Source: LMUY01 sp965199005 (GTDB taxonomy: Bacteria; Pseudomonadota; Alphaproteobacteria; Acetobacterales; Acetobacteraceae). Taken from it: a stretch of DNA of 64,000 nt. The position numbers were made by a program, and so were the translations under genes. Within the stretch, counting starts at the first letter, position 1; the number at the start of each line of letters is the position of its first letter. The notes beneath the pieces were generated by a model, which was not told the DNA's origin, searched no databases, and saw nothing but the letters and a program-made list of their open reading frames with translations. Positions 27,554 through 35,762 of this stretch are shown here, in pieces. The stretch is from contig CBDAQK010000001.1 in NCBI GenBank assembly GCA_965199005.1, forward strand, positions 682,001 to 746,000, written 5' to 3'.

Positions 27554-28390
27554 TCAGGCGGTCTCGTCGAGGCCGATATCCATCGCCGGGGCGGATTGCA
27601 GCGGGCGGCTGGTCGAGACGAAATCCACGCCCGTCTCGGCGATTGCCGCGATGGTATTCAGCCGGATGCCGCCAGAGGCCTCGATCTGCGCCCGGCCCGC
27701 AACCATCGCTACCGCCTCCCGCATCGCTGGAATCGGCATGTTGTCGAGCATAATCAGGTCGGCACCAGCCTCCAACGCCTCTTGCACCTGTTCCAGGCGG
27801 TCGCACTCCACCTCGATCTTGGTCAAGACCGGTACACCCCGGCGGGCGCGCTGGACGGCATCGCGGATGCTGCCGCAGACCGCGATGTGGTTGTCCTTCA
27901 GCATCACCCCGCTATCGAGGCCGAGACGATGGTTCAAGGCACCTCCGCAGCTGGCCGCGTGCTTTTCCAACATGCGCAGGCCGGGCGTGGTCTTGCGGGT
28001 GTCGAGCAGGCGGGCCTTGGTGTGCTGGATCGCAGCGACGTATTTGGCGGTCTCGGTGGCAATGCCGGACATTCGCTGGACGATGTTCAGGGCGGTGCGC
28101 TCGGCGGTCAGCAAGGCCTGTGCCGGGCCGCTGATCACCATCAGCAAGGTGCCTTCCGTCACGGCCTCGCCGTCTTTGACGCGTATTTCCGCGCTGCAGC
28201 GCGGTTCGTAGCGCTGGAACACGGCCGCCGCGACCTCGATCCCGGAGACGGTCATCGGCTCGCGCGCGTTCATGTAGAATGTGGCCGTCGCAGCCGGGTC
28301 GATCATCAACTGCGCGGTGAGATCGAAACACCCGACATCTTCGGCCAGCCACTGGTCGATCATCGGCAGTATGGCAAAGCGGTCGTACAT
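27554..28390 (-). CDS. nadC: Quinolinate phosphoribosyltransferase
   Basis: A 278-residue enzyme that makes nicotinate mononucleotide from quinolinate and PRPP. The PRPP/quinolinate site is DTRKTTPGLR, followed by NHRLGLDSGVMLKDNH and the phosphate loop ASGGIRLNTI near the end. GGAGGAAAAGCC precedes the ATG. There is no nadA or nadB beside it. Relatives such as ModD exist, but the motifs and the neighbouring nicotinamidase favour NadC. It shares a divergent promoter region with pncA. Confidence 0.88.
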   Translation of the reverse strand: MYDRFAILPMIDQWLAEDVGCFDLTAQLMIDPAATATFYMNAREPMTVSGIEVAAAVFQRYEPRCSAEIRVKDGEAVTEGTLLMVISGPAQALLTAERTALNIVQRMSGIATETAKYVAAIQHTKARLLDTRKTTPGLRMLEKHAASCGGALNHRLGLDSGVMLKDNHIAVCGSIRDAVQRARRGVPVLTKIEVECDRLEQVQEALEAGADLIMLDNMPIPAMREAVAMVAGRAQIEASGGIRLNTIAAIAETGVDFVSTSRPLQSAPAMDIGLDETA

Positions 28391-28491
28391 GGCTTTTCCT
28401 CCGGCTGGCTCTACTCTCGCCTAGCATGACGCGTTGGCAATACAAGTGACCTGGTCTGGCCGCGGATCCCGTGCCAGCGTGCCGTGACGTG

Positions 28492-28507
28492 GGGAGCCGC
28501 AGCTCCC
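28492..28507. promoter_or_regulatory. Inverted repeat in the nadC-pncA divergent region
   Basis: GGGAGC-CGCA-GCTCCC is a perfect 6-bp inverted repeat that ends 28 bases before the pncA start. It could be an operator or a 5' leader hairpin. Nothing else in the 145-base region stands out. Confidence 0.25.
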
Positions 28508-28535
28508 TGTTCACCGTGATTGTGGAGCAAAGCGG

Positions 28536-29168
28536 ATGCGGCTGCAGCAGGACGACGTGTTGCTGGTGATCGACGTGCAGCAAGATTTTCTGCCTGGCGG
28601 CGCGTTGGGCGTGCCCGGCGGCGACGCGGTCATCGCCCCCATCAACGGGCTCGGCCGCATGTTTGCGCACGTCATCCTGACGCAGGATTGGCACCCGGCC
28701 GGCCATACCTCCTTCGCCGCCAGCCATTTGGGGCGGACTGCGTTCGAAACGATCGATTTGGCCTATGGACGCCAGGTGCTATGGCCCATTCATTGCGTGC
28801 AGGCCACGCCGGGTTCCGCCCTTGCGCCTGGGTTGGATTTGCCGCAAGCTGAACTGATCATCCGCAAGGGCTACCGTCCGGCGGTGGACAGCTATTCCGC
28901 GTTCTACGAGGCGGATCGGCAGACGCCGACCGGATTGGTTGGATATTTGCGTGAACGACAGTTGAAGCGGCTTTTCGTGGTGGGTCTCGCGACCGATTTC
29001 TGCGTGGCCTGGAGTGCGCTGGACGCCAAAGCCGCCGGGTTCGACACCTTCGTCATCGAGGATTGCTGCCGGGCGATCGACACGGTCGGGTCACTGGATC
29101 GTGCCTGGCGGAGCATGCATGATGTGGGGGTCGAACGCCTGGAGCTGACCGACCTCGAGCAACCCTGA
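28536..29168 (+). CDS. pncA: Nicotinamidase
   Basis: A 210-residue isochorismatase-fold amidase that converts nicotinamide to nicotinate. The catalytic triad is complete: Asp13 (IDVQQDF), Lys111 (IRKGY) and Cys156 (ATDFCVAWS). The metal site is DWHPAGH with Asp51, His53 and His57. GGAG lies nine bases before the ATG. It is divergent from nadC, which suggests a shared NAD salvage role. Confidence 0.93.
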   Translation: MRLQQDDVLLVIDVQQDFLPGGALGVPGGDAVIAPINGLGRMFAHVILTQDWHPAGHTSFAASHLGRTAFETIDLAYGRQVLWPIHCVQATPGSALAPGLDLPQAELIIRKGYRPAVDSYSAFYEADRQTPTGLVGYLRERQLKRLFVVGLATDFCVAWSALDAKAAGFDTFVIEDCCRAIDTVGSLDRAWRSMHDVGVERLELTDLEQP

Positions 29169-29371
29169 CCAGCCCACGAGGCGCTGTATCGGAAATCCAT
29201 AAATTAGGCAAGACCTATACGCCTCGGCCTCCTTGGTTCCGCTTATCACGAGCACAACTGCGGCGCCGTTCCACCTGCGCCTGGAAGGGACGCATGGACC
29301 CCCACCTGGATCGCCCGGCCGGGCGGATGTTAGGTTTTGGCGCCGCCGGGCGGGCGGGGAGGGCGATTGAA

Positions 29372-30967
29372 ATGGTAACGTCGTATCTCTATTCCAGCCA
29401 TTGGCGTGCCCTGGCGCTGGCGGCTGGGCTGCTGTTGGGGCTGCTCCGCCCGGCGCCGGCGCAGACCTTGGTAATGGGCATGAGTGCGCCGGTCACCTCG
29501 CTCGATCCGCATTTTTCCAACGCCGCGCCGAACAGCGCCATTGCGATGCATCTCTACGACCAGCTGGTCGAGCGCGGCACCGACGGCAAGCTGCAACCCG
29601 GCCTGGCCATATCGTGGCATCCGCTGTCGGATACGTCCTGGGAGTTCGACCTGCGCCACGGCGTCACTTGGCAGGATGGCGTGCCCTTCACCGCCGACGA
29701 CGTCGCCTTCTCCTACCAGCGCGTGGTGCAAATGCCCGCCACCCTCGACAGTCTGGCGGGCTATCTCCGCGCGGTCTCGCATGTCGAGGTGATCGATCCG
29801 TTCACCCTCCGCATCGACACGCGTGACCCGCAGCCCGATCTGCCGGGCAATCTCGCCATGATCGCCATCATTGCCCGCCACCAGGCGACCGGTGCCACGA
29901 CGGAGGATTTCAATTCCGGCAAGGCCGCTGTTGGTACTGGCCCCTACCAATTCGTCGCCTTCGTGCCCGGCGACCGCGTGGAGCTGAAGCGCAACCCATC
30001 CTGGTGGGGCCCCAAAACCGCGTGGGACCGGGTGATCTACCGCGCCATCGCCAACCCCGCCGCCCGCCTCGCCGCCCTTTTTGCCGGAGATGTCGATATC
30101 ATCGACTCGGTCTCGCCCACCGACCTGCCCCGGCTGCACGCGGACCAGCATGTCCGCGTCGTCTCCGTAGACGGCTTGCGTGCCCTCTATTTGGCGTTGG
30201 ACACGCTTTCGAAAACCGGCGCGCCCTGGCTCACCGACGCCGCAGGCACCCCCCTGCCCGCCAACCCCCTGGCAGACCGCCGGGTGCGCCAAGCCATGTC
30301 CCTGGCGATCAACCGCGACGCCCTGGCGGAGCGCACCATGCAAGGCGGCGCCCGCGCCAACGGCCAATTCCTCCCTGCCGGCAGCTTCGGCTACGACCCC
30401 GCTCTGGCGCACCCGGCCTATGATTTGGACGCCGCCCGCAAGCTGATGGCCGAAGCCGGCTACAAGGACGGCTTCCATCTGACCATGCACGGCCCGAACG
30501 ACCGCTTCTTCAACGACTCGCAAACCCTGCAAACCGTGGCCCAGATGTGGAGCCGCATCGGCATCACCGCCCAGGTCGACGCCATGCCGTGGACCGCCTA
30601 TGCCTCCCGCGGCGTCAGACGGCAATTCGCCATCAGTTTATGGGCCTGGGGCAACAACACCGGGGAAGCTGGCAATACCCTGTTCAACGTGGTCGGCACG
30701 CGGGATCCGAAGCTGCAGCGCGGCAGCTACAACAACGCCGGCTACTCCAACCCGCAGCTTGACGCCCTGCTTGATCAGGCCCTCGGCACCATCGACGCGG
30801 ATAAACGCGAGACATTGCTGCTGCAGGCCGTCCGCATGGAAGCGGAGGACGTGGCCGTGATCCACCTTTACCAGGCCGTCAACATCTGGGCGATGCGCCA
30901 GGGCGTGAACGTCCCGCCGCGCGTGGACCAGCGGACGCTGGCGGCCTTTGTGACGCAGGCTCCCTAG
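29372..30967 (+). CDS. Peptide/opine-type ABC receptor (SBP_bac_5)
   Basis: A 531-residue periplasmic receptor of the DppA/OppA family. The signal peptide runs to about residue 31 (LLRPAPAQ) and the mature start is TLVMGMSAPVTSLDPHFSNA. Conserved blocks include LYDQLVERGTDGKLQPGLA and VRQAMSLAINRDALAERTM. The ATG at 29372 is chosen because GGGGAGGG lies eight bases upstream; an in-frame ATG at 29294 has no such site. No permease or ATPase genes flank it. The 200 bases upstream hold no gene. Confidence 0.9.
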   Translation: MVTSYLYSSHWRALALAAGLLLGLLRPAPAQTLVMGMSAPVTSLDPHFSNAAPNSAIAMHLYDQLVERGTDGKLQPGLAISWHPLSDTSWEFDLRHGVTWQDGVPFTADDVAFSYQRVVQMPATLDSLAGYLRAVSHVEVIDPFTLRIDTRDPQPDLPGNLAMIAIIARHQATGATTEDFNSGKAAVGTGPYQFVAFVPGDRVELKRNPSWWGPKTAWDRVIYRAIANPAARLAALFAGDVDIIDSVSPTDLPRLHADQHVRVVSVDGLRALYLALDTLSKTGAPWLTDAAGTPLPANPLADRRVRQAMSLAINRDALAERTMQGGARANGQFLPAGSFGYDPALAHPAYDLDAARKLMAEAGYKDGFHLTMHGPNDRFFNDSQTLQTVAQMWSRIGITAQVDAMPWTAYASRGVRRQFAISLWAWGNNTGEAGNTLFNVVGTRDPKLQRGSYNNAGYSNPQLDALLDQALGTIDADKRETLLLQAVRMEAEDVAVIHLYQAVNIWAMRQGVNVPPRVDQRTLAAFVTQAP

Positions 30968-31033
30968 CGTGCCGGCCGTGGTCCTGGTCAAAAAGAAGCG
31001 GAAGCACTGCAAAACAATGCTAGACTGGCCGCC

Positions 31034-31624
31034 ATGAACGTCGCCCTTCGCAAACCGATGACCGTCGACCAATTCCTCCTGTGGGAGGAGCAGCAGGAGT
31101 TGCGATACGAGTTCGACGGCTTTCAGCCTCTCGCGATGACCGGGGGGACCGCAGCGCATTCGGCAATCCAACGCAACTTGATCGTGGCGCTCGGCAACCG
31201 TCTGCGGGATAGCCCGTGTCAGCCCTATGGCAGCGAACTGAAAATCAGGGTCGCTGAGCGTATCCGATATCCGGAGGCCTTCGTTGTTTGCACGCCGGTT
31301 CCGCCACGCAGCAAGGTCGTGAACGATCCCGTGGTGATCTTCGAAGTCGTCAGCGAGAGCAGCGTCACGACCGATTTCGTGACCAAGAATGCCGAATACA
31401 GGGCAACCCCGTCGGTGCAGCGCTATGTCGTCCTGCAGCAGACCAAGGCGGCCGCCGCGGTTTTTTCCCGCAAGGGTGACGACTGGGTGGCCGACCTGCT
31501 TGTCGGCGAGGACGCCGTGCTCCGCATGCCCGAAATCGGCATCGACATCCCGTTATCGGAGATATACCGGCGCGTGGAGTTCGAGGCCGAGGCAGGCGAT
31601 GCCGATGAAATCCGAAAGCAATAG
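31034..31624 (+). CDS. Uma2-family endonuclease-like protein
   Basis: A 196-residue protein of the Uma2 (DUF820) family, which has a restriction-endonuclease-like fold. The active-site blocks appear as YPEAFVVCTP (Asp replaced by Glu), VVIFEVVSESS and TKNAEYRATPSVQRYVVLQQ. The start of MTVDQFLLWEEQQ and the GGTAAHS block are typical. These proteins are common in multi-copy families with no proven role. It stands alone. Confidence 0.85.
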   Translation: MNVALRKPMTVDQFLLWEEQQELRYEFDGFQPLAMTGGTAAHSAIQRNLIVALGNRLRDSPCQPYGSELKIRVAERIRYPEAFVVCTPVPPRSKVVNDPVVIFEVVSESSVTTDFVTKNAEYRATPSVQRYVVLQQTKAAAAVFSRKGDDWVADLLVGEDAVLRMPEIGIDIPLSEIYRRVEFEAEAGDADEIRKQ

Positions 31625-31702
31625 TGTCGCGCCGAGGCAAATCGCCACCCCAATCAGGAGATCTGACATCGACCCAGCACGGTGCGGCAACGCGCTCGGC
31701 CG

Positions 31703-31843
31703 GTACGTGGCACGATCCGTCTGGCTCTGTCCACCTTCACGCACACCGGGTCGGCTGGCGGCGCGGTGAAGCTGATGCTGCATCGGCGGCTCGTCACCTA
31801 CGATGCCCAAGGGGTGCTGCGCGGCGACCTGTTCACTGCGTGA
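31703..31843 (+). pseudogene. N-terminal fragment of a peptide ABC receptor
   Basis: The frame reads GTIRLALSTFTHTGSAGG, then KLMLHRRLVTYDAQGVLRGD, and stops. This resembles the beginning of the mature part of SBP_bac_5 receptors (a G-T-L-R-L-A-L start, then R-L-YD-G-L--). Both the signal peptide and the rest of the receptor are missing, so it looks like a relic in the gap between Uma2 and cobF. The match is from memory of the family. Confidence 0.4.
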
Positions 31844-31871
31844 CGGGCTGGGGTGGGTCCGCGTGGGGACG

Positions 31872-32633
31872 TCACGATCCTGCGGACCGGCGAAGCAGGT
31901 AGGTGTCCATGATCCAGCCCTTCTCCTCCCGCGCCTTGCTTCGAAGCATCCCGATCTCATCCATCACGTCGGCAAGCTTTCCCGACACGAGAATCTCGTC
32001 CCCGGTCCCCAGATAGGCGCCCCAATAGATATCGAGATCGGGAGATACCATGCGTTTAAAGGCTTGGTCCCCGTCAAGCATGACGACGACGTCGTCGACG
32101 TCGGTGGGGAATCCTTCCGCAATCCTTCGGCCCGTGGTGACAAGGATCGGCGCTCCAATGCGATTGAGCCCGATGCGATGCTGCGCCGCCAATGCCTGAA
32201 TCGCACTGATGCCGGGGATGACCTCATAGTCGAGCATAAATCCCTTGGCACGGATTTTCTCGATGATCCGCAGGGTACTGTCGTAGAGCGTCGGATCACC
32301 CCAGACGAGGAAGGCACCGCATTCTCCGTCCGCAAGCTGCTCGCTGAAGAGCTGCTCATAGGCCGCGCCGATTTGGGCATGCCATTCATCGACGCTGGCG
32401 AGATAGCCTGAACCGGAGTCAGTGCGCCGTGGGATCTTGACGTCAACCGTCCGATACCGGGCTTGCGTGATGAAGCGGTCACAAATGTCTTTTCGCAGCT
32501 GCCGCAAGCCAGCCTTCTCGACGCCTTTGTCGGGAATGAAAAACACGTCGGTCCGGTTCATCGCCTTGATTGCCTGAATGGTGACGTAATCAGGGTTTCC
32601 GGCGCCAATACCGATCAGGAGGATCTTTCGCAT
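31872..32633 (-). CDS. cobF: Precorrin-6A synthase (deacetylating)
   Basis: A 253-residue SAM-dependent methyltransferase of the aerobic cobalamin pathway. It methylates precorrin-5 at C1 with loss of acetate. The tetrapyrrole methylase fold shows ILLIGIGAGNPDYVTIQA at the start, FLVWGDPTLYDSTLRII in the middle and YEVIPGISAIQALAAQHRI after it. The family-specific DVFFIPDKG and YWGAYLGTGDEILV are present. No other cob gene is nearby, although cobF is usually clustered with them. Confidence 0.9.
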   Translation of the reverse strand: MRKILLIGIGAGNPDYVTIQAIKAMNRTDVFFIPDKGVEKAGLRQLRKDICDRFITQARYRTVDVKIPRRTDSGSGYLASVDEWHAQIGAAYEQLFSEQLADGECGAFLVWGDPTLYDSTLRIIEKIRAKGFMLDYEVIPGISAIQALAAQHRIGLNRIGAPILVTTGRRIAEGFPTDVDDVVVMLDGDQAFKRMVSPDLDIYWGAYLGTGDEILVSGKLADVMDEIGMLRSKAREEKGWIMDTYLLRRSAGS

Positions 32634-33128
32634 TCATCTCTCGAACTGTGAATAAATGTCGCCCCGACGCGTGACTGGGAGCCGGCGGTCGTCGACCGAT
32701 AGTGTTGCAGACTCCGCAGCGCACTTCCAACTCCGGCCGCGCTCAATCCCAGCAACAGCAAGCGTTGGTGCCATGCAGTTGGTTGACCCTCAGCGCCCAG
32801 ACCGGGTTCGCCGGCAGAATGGATGGCAGGGGGATGCCGAACAGGGTGGCATTGCTGCAGTGCAGCATGCTGGCCGCAACGGCGAGCACGGGCTGCAAGA
32901 CCAACAGCGCATACACCAGCAGCAATCTGGTTGGTGGTTTTAGTGACAAACCCGCAGCGGGGAGCCAGCCCCAACGTCCTGGGGCCGTCCAGTTGAAGTG
33001 AACGGACCATTCGTGCCACGGTCCACCATGCACGATCCCAACGCCCTGGCCTTCGCTGTCCCCGAAGCCGCCCGGGTGGCGTTCATCGGGCGGGTCGGCG
33101 GTGAGCCCGGGATGCGGCCGAAAGCGCC
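32634..33128. other. Gap without a confident gene
   Basis: I see no convincing gene in these 495 bases. A minus-strand frame (33033 to 32743) encodes one possible hydrophobic helix (LLLVYALLVLQPVLAVAASM) but has no ribosome site and no known relatives that I can name. A 34-codon plus-strand frame at 33028-33132 reads AARVAFIGRVGGEPGMRP, which faintly recalls a single-strand-binding-protein start. Neither is well supported. Confidence 0.4.
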
Positions 33129-33422
33129 TTGAACGACCTCCCGGTGGCCGTGCTCCTCTCTGCCGGATTAGGCATGGCTGGGACAGTGGTCTTGTTCTTC
33201 AGCACCGATGCGCTTCGCCCTCTGGAGGGCGCGGGTTCTGGCAGTCCGCAGATCGCGGAATATAGTCGCCTGGCCGGAGCGAAAAACCGGCGGCGCGTTA
33301 GGCGGCAGCGCTTTGGCCTCGTGCTGCTTTGCCTGAGTTTTCTGGTGCAGGCGGCCGCGGCACTCCTGCCTGCGCAAACCCCTTCTCCCTTCCAAATTCC
33401 TGCGGAAATGGGGGAGGGATAG
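33129..33422 (+). CDS. Small membrane protein ahead of P450
   Basis: A 97-residue protein with two predicted membrane helices (VAVLLSAGLGMAGTVVLFF and FGLVLLCLSFLVQAAAALLP) separated by a basic loop rich in Arg (AKNRRRVRRQRF). The start would be a TTG. It ends nine bases before the cytochrome P450 gene, so the two are probably co-transcribed. The function is unknown. Confidence 0.42.
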   Translation: MNDLPVAVLLSAGLGMAGTVVLFFSTDALRPLEGAGSGSPQIAEYSRLAGAKNRRRVRRQRFGLVLLCLSFLVQAAAALLPAQTPSPFQIPAEMGEG

Positions 33423-33431
33423 AGGATCGCC

Positions 33432-34856
33432 ATGTCCGCCGCCGCGGCAATCTTGCCGGTGAAAATCCGCTCCCTGCAAGAACCCGTCAGCCAAGTCCGC
33501 CTGCTCCGCGCGGTATTGCGTAACCCGTTGGAGGCGATGCCATCGAGCGTGTTCTCGCAGCCTGTCGCCCGGCGGCGGTTCATGAAGCGGGACTTGCTGT
33601 ATATCTGCGATCCAGAGCTGATCCGGCAGGTTCTTGTCGATCAGGAGGGCTCGTTCGTGAAGGCCGATGCCATGCGCCGGGCGCTGGTGCCGGCACTCGG
33701 GCAAGGCCTGTTGACGGCGGAGGGCGCGCATTGGCGGTGGCAGCGCCGGGCCGCCTCGCCGATCTTCCGGCATGATCGGCTGCTGGGGTTCGTGCCAGCC
33801 ATGATCCACGCCGCGCAGGCCACCGTGCAGCGTTGGGCGCTGGAGGACCCGGCAACGGCACGGGTCGAAATGCTGCACGAGATGATGCGCACGACCTACG
33901 ATGTCATCGTCGAAACCATGTTGTCAGGCGCGCCTGGGCTGGATCAGGGCAGCATCGAGCGCGGGATTGCCCAATATCTCGACTCGACGCCCTGGGCCGT
34001 GATGACCAGCCTGTTCGGGATCCCCCGGTGGGTACCGCACCCGAAGAAACGCCAGGGCCGGATCGCGCGGGATTATGTGCGGGCGGCACTGATCGGCATC
34101 GTGCAAGATCGGCGGCAGGCCATGCTGGAAGCGCCTAAGGAGGATGCGGCGCAGGACGATCTGCTGGCATTGTTGCTGCAGGCGCAGGACCCGGAAACGG
34201 GGAAGGCGATGAACGACCGCGAGTTGGCAGATAATCTGTTGACCTTCATCGTCGCCGGGCACGAGACCACGGCGCTGACGCTGAGCTGGACCTTCTATTT
34301 GCTCGCGCGACACCCTGACATAGAGGCCCGCGTGGTGGCGGAGATCGCGCAGGCGACGGGGGGCAGCGCACTGCGCCCGGAGCACGTGCCGAAACTCGGC
34401 TACACCCGGCAGGTGATCCAGGAGGCGATGCGGCTGTATCCCCCGGCGGCCCTGGTCACCCGCATGGCGGCGACCAACATATCCATGGGCGCGCTGGTGG
34501 TGCCGGCGGGCACGCCGACCTACGTGCCGATCTACGCGGTGCACCGGCACCTGTCGCTATGGGACAACCCGGACGCGTTCGATCCGGAGCGGTTCCGGCC
34601 GGACGCCGTGAAGGCTCGGCACCGCTACGCCTATCTGCCCTTCGGCGCCGGGCCGCGCATTTGCATCGGGGCGTCCTTCGCCATGCTGGAGGCGGCGGCG
34701 ATCCTGGCAACGGTCCTGCAATCAGTGCGGCTGTCCCTGCCGCCGGGGTTCGAACCGTCACCCCGCTTGCGGATCACATTGCGGCCGGATGGTGGACTGC
34801 CGATGACGCTGGGTCGCAGGGACTCTGCGCCGGCTGAAGCCCACCCTACGGCCTGA
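33432..34856 (+). CDS. Cytochrome P450
   Basis: A 474-residue heme monooxygenase. The heme-ligand loop is FGAGPRICIGASFAMLEA with Cys411. The I-helix oxygen-activation motif is AGHETT (residues 275-280), and the K-helix ExxR is in VIQEAMRLYPPA. The lack of an N-terminal anchor and the shape of these motifs place it with soluble bacterial P450s of the CYP4/CYP102-like clade that act on fatty or terpenoid chains. No ferredoxin or reductase gene lies beside it, so electrons must come from elsewhere. Confidence 0.94.
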   Translation: MSAAAAILPVKIRSLQEPVSQVRLLRAVLRNPLEAMPSSVFSQPVARRRFMKRDLLYICDPELIRQVLVDQEGSFVKADAMRRALVPALGQGLLTAEGAHWRWQRRAASPIFRHDRLLGFVPAMIHAAQATVQRWALEDPATARVEMLHEMMRTTYDVIVETMLSGAPGLDQGSIERGIAQYLDSTPWAVMTSLFGIPRWVPHPKKRQGRIARDYVRAALIGIVQDRRQAMLEAPKEDAAQDDLLALLLQAQDPETGKAMNDRELADNLLTFIVAGHETTALTLSWTFYLLARHPDIEARVVAEIAQATGGSALRPEHVPKLGYTRQVIQEAMRLYPPAALVTRMAATNISMGALVVPAGTPTYVPIYAVHRHLSLWDNPDAFDPERFRPDAVKARHRYAYLPFGAGPRICIGASFAMLEAAAILATVLQSVRLSLPPGFEPSPRLRITLRPDGGLPMTLGRRDSAPAEAHPTA

Positions 34857-34880
34857 AGCCTTCTGACGCCGTCAGGCTTC
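34855..34880 (+). terminator. Hairpin at the end of the P450 gene
   Basis: GAAGCC and GGCTTC pair around an inner TGAC-GCC-GTCA stem with a three-base bulge. The hairpin begins at the P450 stop codon. It has no T-run, so it may be an imperfect terminator. Confidence 0.4.
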
Positions 34881-34919
34881 AGCCCACCATCGTTGGGCTA
34901 ACGTTAACGCCGGTTTATA

Positions 34920-35346
34920 TTGCAGGCACGGCGAACATCATGAGGACCAACCTAACGAAGTATCTTCTTATTGAGCCCCAAGCTGCCGCTGGCATCCGTG
35001 AGACCCTCTCGGCATCGTCGCTGCGGTGGGCGCGCTCGGATTGGGGTTCCAGGCTGGCGACATCTTCGGCCTCTCTGGAAGCACGCGCTCCACTATACCA
35101 CCCACCGGTTGCGTTGGAGGCCGGTATCCCACATCGTATGCGAGAAGCCCGTCACGCTCGACCCGGCGTGCATTGGGGGGGGAGGCTCGATTGCATCACC
35201 TCCACACACATTTTTGTGCGCCGCACAAAACACCTTGCCGCGTCGTTGACGGAGTGGCTTACTGGTCTGGCAGTGCGCTCGCGCGCTGCATCTTGGACGT
35301 TTCCTCCCTAAACTTGGCGGCATCGAGAGATGCCGCCACTCTTTTC
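34920..35346 (+). other. Structured intergenic stretch ending in a terminator, possible small RNA
   Basis: This stretch has no protein that I can recognise, although one frame is open for 123 codons (34940-35311). It contains a perfect 8-bp hairpin TTTTGTGC-GCC-GCACAAAA at 35212-35230 and a GGAGG/CCTCC pair just before it. It ends at a strong intrinsic terminator. A TATATT-like box lies near 34916. A short non-coding transcript is possible; a decayed gene is the alternative. Confidence 0.3.
35315..35346 (+). terminator. Strong intrinsic terminator
   Basis: TGGCGGCATC and GATGCCGCCA form a perfect 10-bp stem with a GAGA tetraloop, followed directly by CTCTTTTC. This is the best-formed Rho-independent terminator that I noticed in the window. 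It reads on the plus strand, yet the last certain plus-strand gene ends 460 bases earlier. Confidence 0.7.
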
Positions 35347-35396
35347 GGCAAACTCGTGTCAGGGCCGTCCTAATCGGTTGGCATCCGTGCTGTCGT

Positions 35397-35621
35397 CTAA
35401 CTCGCGGCCGGGTTCCGGTTGCGCCGGGTGAACTTGACAACCGTGGCAGGTACTGGTGGCGCCGGCTTCCAACCCGCAATCACCCTCGCCCACTGCCGGG
35501 CCTTTGCCGAGTCCGTAATGCCGGGAAACAAGCGCCGGAGTTCGACGGCGGCTGAAAATTCGCCACCCTCGTCAAAAGCGGCGCGGATTGCAGCGGCCTC
35601 GCTATCGCTGACGGTGAACAT
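35397..35621 (-). CDS. Small conserved hypothetical protein
   Basis: A 74-residue soluble protein starting MFTVSDSEAAAIRAAFDEGG and containing AAVELRRLFPGITDSAKARQ. I recall similar short proteins in alphaproteobacteria, often called hypothetical. The ATG at 35621 gives the length I expect; the frame is open further upstream. No function is known. It has no close partner and stands opposite the monooxygenase gene at 35763. Confidence 0.55.
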   Translation of the reverse strand: MFTVSDSEAAAIRAAFDEGGEFSAAVELRRLFPGITDSAKARQWARVIAGWKPAPPVPATVVKFTRRNRNPAAS

Positions 35622-35762
35622 CCACGTACCCCCACCACCGTCGCAAAACGATGCACCTGTTCGAGCATAGCCGCAACCGTCCGGCTGGCAAACCCAAGTG
35701 CCGGGCAGGGTCATGATCTTCCCTGCTGACTTTGGTCACGACCATCAGTAGGATGCATCCGC

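Noticed and set aside
33028..33132. 34-codon frame resembling the start of a single-strand-binding protein
   Set aside because: Too short, with only one loose match (VAFIGRVGGEPGMRP); kept only as a note.
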